The translations under genes were made by a program, and so were the position numbers. The notes under the pieces were generated by a model. That model ran no database searches and was not told the origin of the DNA. It saw only the letters and a program-made list of their open reading frames with translations. Shown piece after piece: positions 62,774-64,000 of a DNA stretch of 64,000 nt (positions are counted from its first letter, which is position 1; the number at the start of each line of letters is the position of its first letter). The stretch lies in NCBI GenBank assembly GCA_016208685.1, contig JACQXM010000012.1, positions 107,102-171,101 of the forward strand, given 5' to 3'. Source of the stretch: Planctomycetota bacterium (GTDB lineage: Bacteria > Planctomycetota > Phycisphaerae > UBA1845).

Positions 62774-64000
62774 ATGAGGGCGTCAGTTCGTCCTTGGTTC
62801 GTCCTGGCCGTCGCGTGGGGCGCGGTTGTTGCATCCGCGCCCGTAGCTCGCGGCGACGGACAGTTCTTTCGCTACGAGGGCGACTTGATCCCGGTTGCGG
62901 GCGACGGATGGCTGTTCGGCGGTTACTGCGTTGATCCTTGCGCCGCTTCCATCGATCAAGGCCATCTTGTGCTCCATTGGGCTCACGCCGGCGCGCTCGT
63001 CGGCTACGCCCGCCGTTTCCCGGATCCTCCCCCTCCGTCGCTGTGGGTCGAGTGGCGATTCCGCTCCAACCGGCTCAAGCCGTTGTACTTCGACTCGTGT
63101 GACGGGGATATGAGCGTGCACTTTCTGGCCGTTTCCGAGGTGGTCTACATGTTCGCCGATGCCGCCGTCTCGTTCAGCGGGAACGACGTCGCCTTCGGTC
63201 TGGAACGCACCGAGTTTCACAGCTACCGACTGGAAAGCCCGGACGGGCAGAACTACTACGTGTCCGTGGACGGCGTCGTGTTTATTGAAAACACGATGCT
63301 TCTCTGCTGCGACACCACTCGGTTCAGGTTCGGCGGCATCGGTAATTGCCCTCCGCCGTCCGCGGTGACGATCAACGAGTGGGATTTCGTGCGGCTGGGG
63401 ACGTTGTCCGGGGGCGAGCAGATCGTGGCCACCAACCCGCCGGCGGGGGTGCTGGATCCGCTGGTTTATCCCAATCTCGATCGTTTTCTGGTCACTTACG
63501 ATTCGCCCAACTACGCCTACATCGACGACATTACCGTCGAAGTGCTTTTCGGAAGCGACGAAGCGACGAGGCGGGGAACCGACGAAGACGGATTCAGGCA
63601 CGAAGGCACGAGGGCACGCAGGCACGAAGCAGGGGCCGGCGACGCACAGGCGGAAACCAGGGCACAGGGAACAGGGAGCGGGGAACAGCGGGCACCGGTG
63701 AGCCGCGGCTTGGCGCCCGCGTGGCCGGGAGCGGGCGGCGACGAAGCGCCCAGGCGACAGGTCGACCCGGCAGCAGTGCCACAGGTCATCGCCACGCGGC
63801 GGCGGGACAACGGCAACCCCGAAGACCTCGAAATCGTCCTCGACCGGCCGATGCCGATCGGCGCCACCACGCGCTTCACCTTCAACGACGGCGTGACGCA
63901 GAACGTCGTCGAATACACCCTGGGGATCCCGGGCCTCTGCTGCCTCATCGGCGGTGGCTGCGCCGCGGCCTTCGATCCCACCTGCACCAACGCCGGCGGC
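62774..64000 (+). CDS. Secreted protein of unknown function (runs off the window)
   Basis: At least 409 residues, open to the window end. A signal peptide (PWFVLAVAWGAVVASAPVARG) precedes a domain of about 230 residues with paired cysteines (YCVDPCAASI, LCCDTT) and a concanavalin/LamG-like feel (WVEWRFRSN, YVSVDGVVFIENT), then DLDRFLVTYDSPNYAYIDDI. Residues about 260-330 are a charged, low-complexity insertion rich in Arg, Glu, Gly and Ala that contains the 8-base tandem repeat at 63597-63628. The sequence after it (PEDLEIVLDRPMPIGATTRFTFNDG) resembles a second beta-domain. ATG 62774 is chosen; ATG 62765 is in frame. Confidence 0.75.
   Translation, partial: MRASVRPWFVLAVAWGAVVASAPVARGDGQFFRYEGDLIPVAGDGWLFGGYCVDPCAASIDQGHLVLHWAHAGALVGYARRFPDPPPPSLWVEWRFRSNRLKPLYFDSCDGDMSVHFLAVSEVVYMFADAAVSFSGNDVAFGLERTEFHSYRLESPDGQNYYVSVDGVVFIENTMLLCCDTTRFRFGGIGNCPPPSAVTINEWDFVRLGTLSGGEQIVATNPPAGVLDPLVYPNLDRFLVTYDSPNYAYIDDITVEVLFGSDEATRRGTDEDGFRHEGTRARRHEAGAGDAQAETRAQGTGSGEQRAPVSRGLAPAWPGAGGDEAPRRQVDPAAVPQVIATRRRDNGNPEDLEIVLDRPMPIGATTRFTFNDGVTQNVVEYTLGIPGLCCLIGGGCAAAFDPTCTNAGG
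63597..63628. repeat. Four tandem copies of the 8-base unit GGCACGAN inside a coding region
   Basis: Units at 63597, 63605, 63613 and 63621 read GGCACGAA, GGCACGAG, GGCACGCA and GGCACGAA. Related GC-rich words (AGGGCACAGGGAACAGGG) follow at about 63658-63690. Eight is not a multiple of three, so the unit is read in all three frames, yet the gene stays open. Confidence 0.8.

Noticed and set aside
1..64000. CRISPR arrays, prophage, insertion sequences
   Set aside because: No regularly spaced direct repeats with unique spacers, and no transposase, integrase, capsid or Cas-like proteins were seen.

Overview
The window is high-GC bacterial chromosome, about two thirds G+C by eye, and densely coding. 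It most resembles a planctomycete, perhaps of the Phycisphaerae type. The reasons are an ECF sigma factor next to a TPR-bearing Ser/Thr kinase, a secreted FG-GAP/ASPIC protein with a dockerin-like tail, a membrane pyrophosphatase, hairpin repeats built on GTGGCAC-type palindromes, and many secreted proteins of unknown function. This assignment is inference; no rRNA or marker tree is available. I see no transposase, integrase, phage gene or CRISPR array.

Layout. 1-3.9 kb: tatC, murD, acpS and a gamma-carbonic anhydrase on +. 3.9-10.5 kb: a glycan island with two GT-C-type membrane glycosyltransferases, a methyltransferase-GT2 fusion and a methyltransferase. 10.5-15 kb: pyrB, a TauE/SafE permease and a hybrid histidine kinase. 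14.9-22 kb on -: transketolase-like protein, aminotransferase, stand-alone Clp N domain, carbamate kinase and argF. 22-26 kb on +: CPBP protease, hppA, adk. 26-34.5 kb on -: a second glycan/methyltransferase block, dtd, a WYL regulator and a membrane protein. 34.7-40 kb: a REP-like hairpin element against tatA, then metG, an SxtJ/carbamoyltransferase/DUF5989 cassette and tRNA-Leu(UAA). 40-47 kb: FG-GAP protein, ECF sigma, Ser/Thr kinase, an unknown lipoprotein and a GNAT. 47.6-55.4 kb: a tightly overlapping operon of single-chain 5-oxoprolinase, a D-glutamate cyclase (DUF4392) fused to a degenerate MurD, a DUF1445 protein and a secreted HEAT-like protein. 55.7-64 kb: a beta-propeller lipoprotein, queE, a branched-chain amino-acid transporter with LivM fused to LivG, a rhodanese and a secreted protein running off the end.

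Most striking locus. The 47.6-54.1 kb operon joins the two halves of the eukaryotic D-glutamate cyclase architecture (DUF1445 and DUF4392, here on separate chains) with an ATP-dependent oxoprolinase. Its DUF4392 chain carries a MurD-like domain that has lost the residues expected to bind the catalytic metal and the whole D-glutamate-binding C-terminal domain. A complete MurD is encoded separately at 1.2-2.6 kb. The simplest reading is a D-glutamate to 5-oxoproline to glutamate route tied to cell-wall precursor status through a pseudo-ligase domain. That link is a hypothesis.

Other themes. Three separate loci pair SAM methyltransferases with GT2 or GT-C enzymes, suggesting much lipid-linked glycan chemistry. 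Four enzymes that use or make carbamoyl phosphate (PyrB, ArgF, carbamate kinase, the O-carbamoyltransferase) lie in the window but in three unlinked places. Start sites were chosen from ribosome-binding sites and stop/start overlaps; where they differ from the longest frame this is stated.
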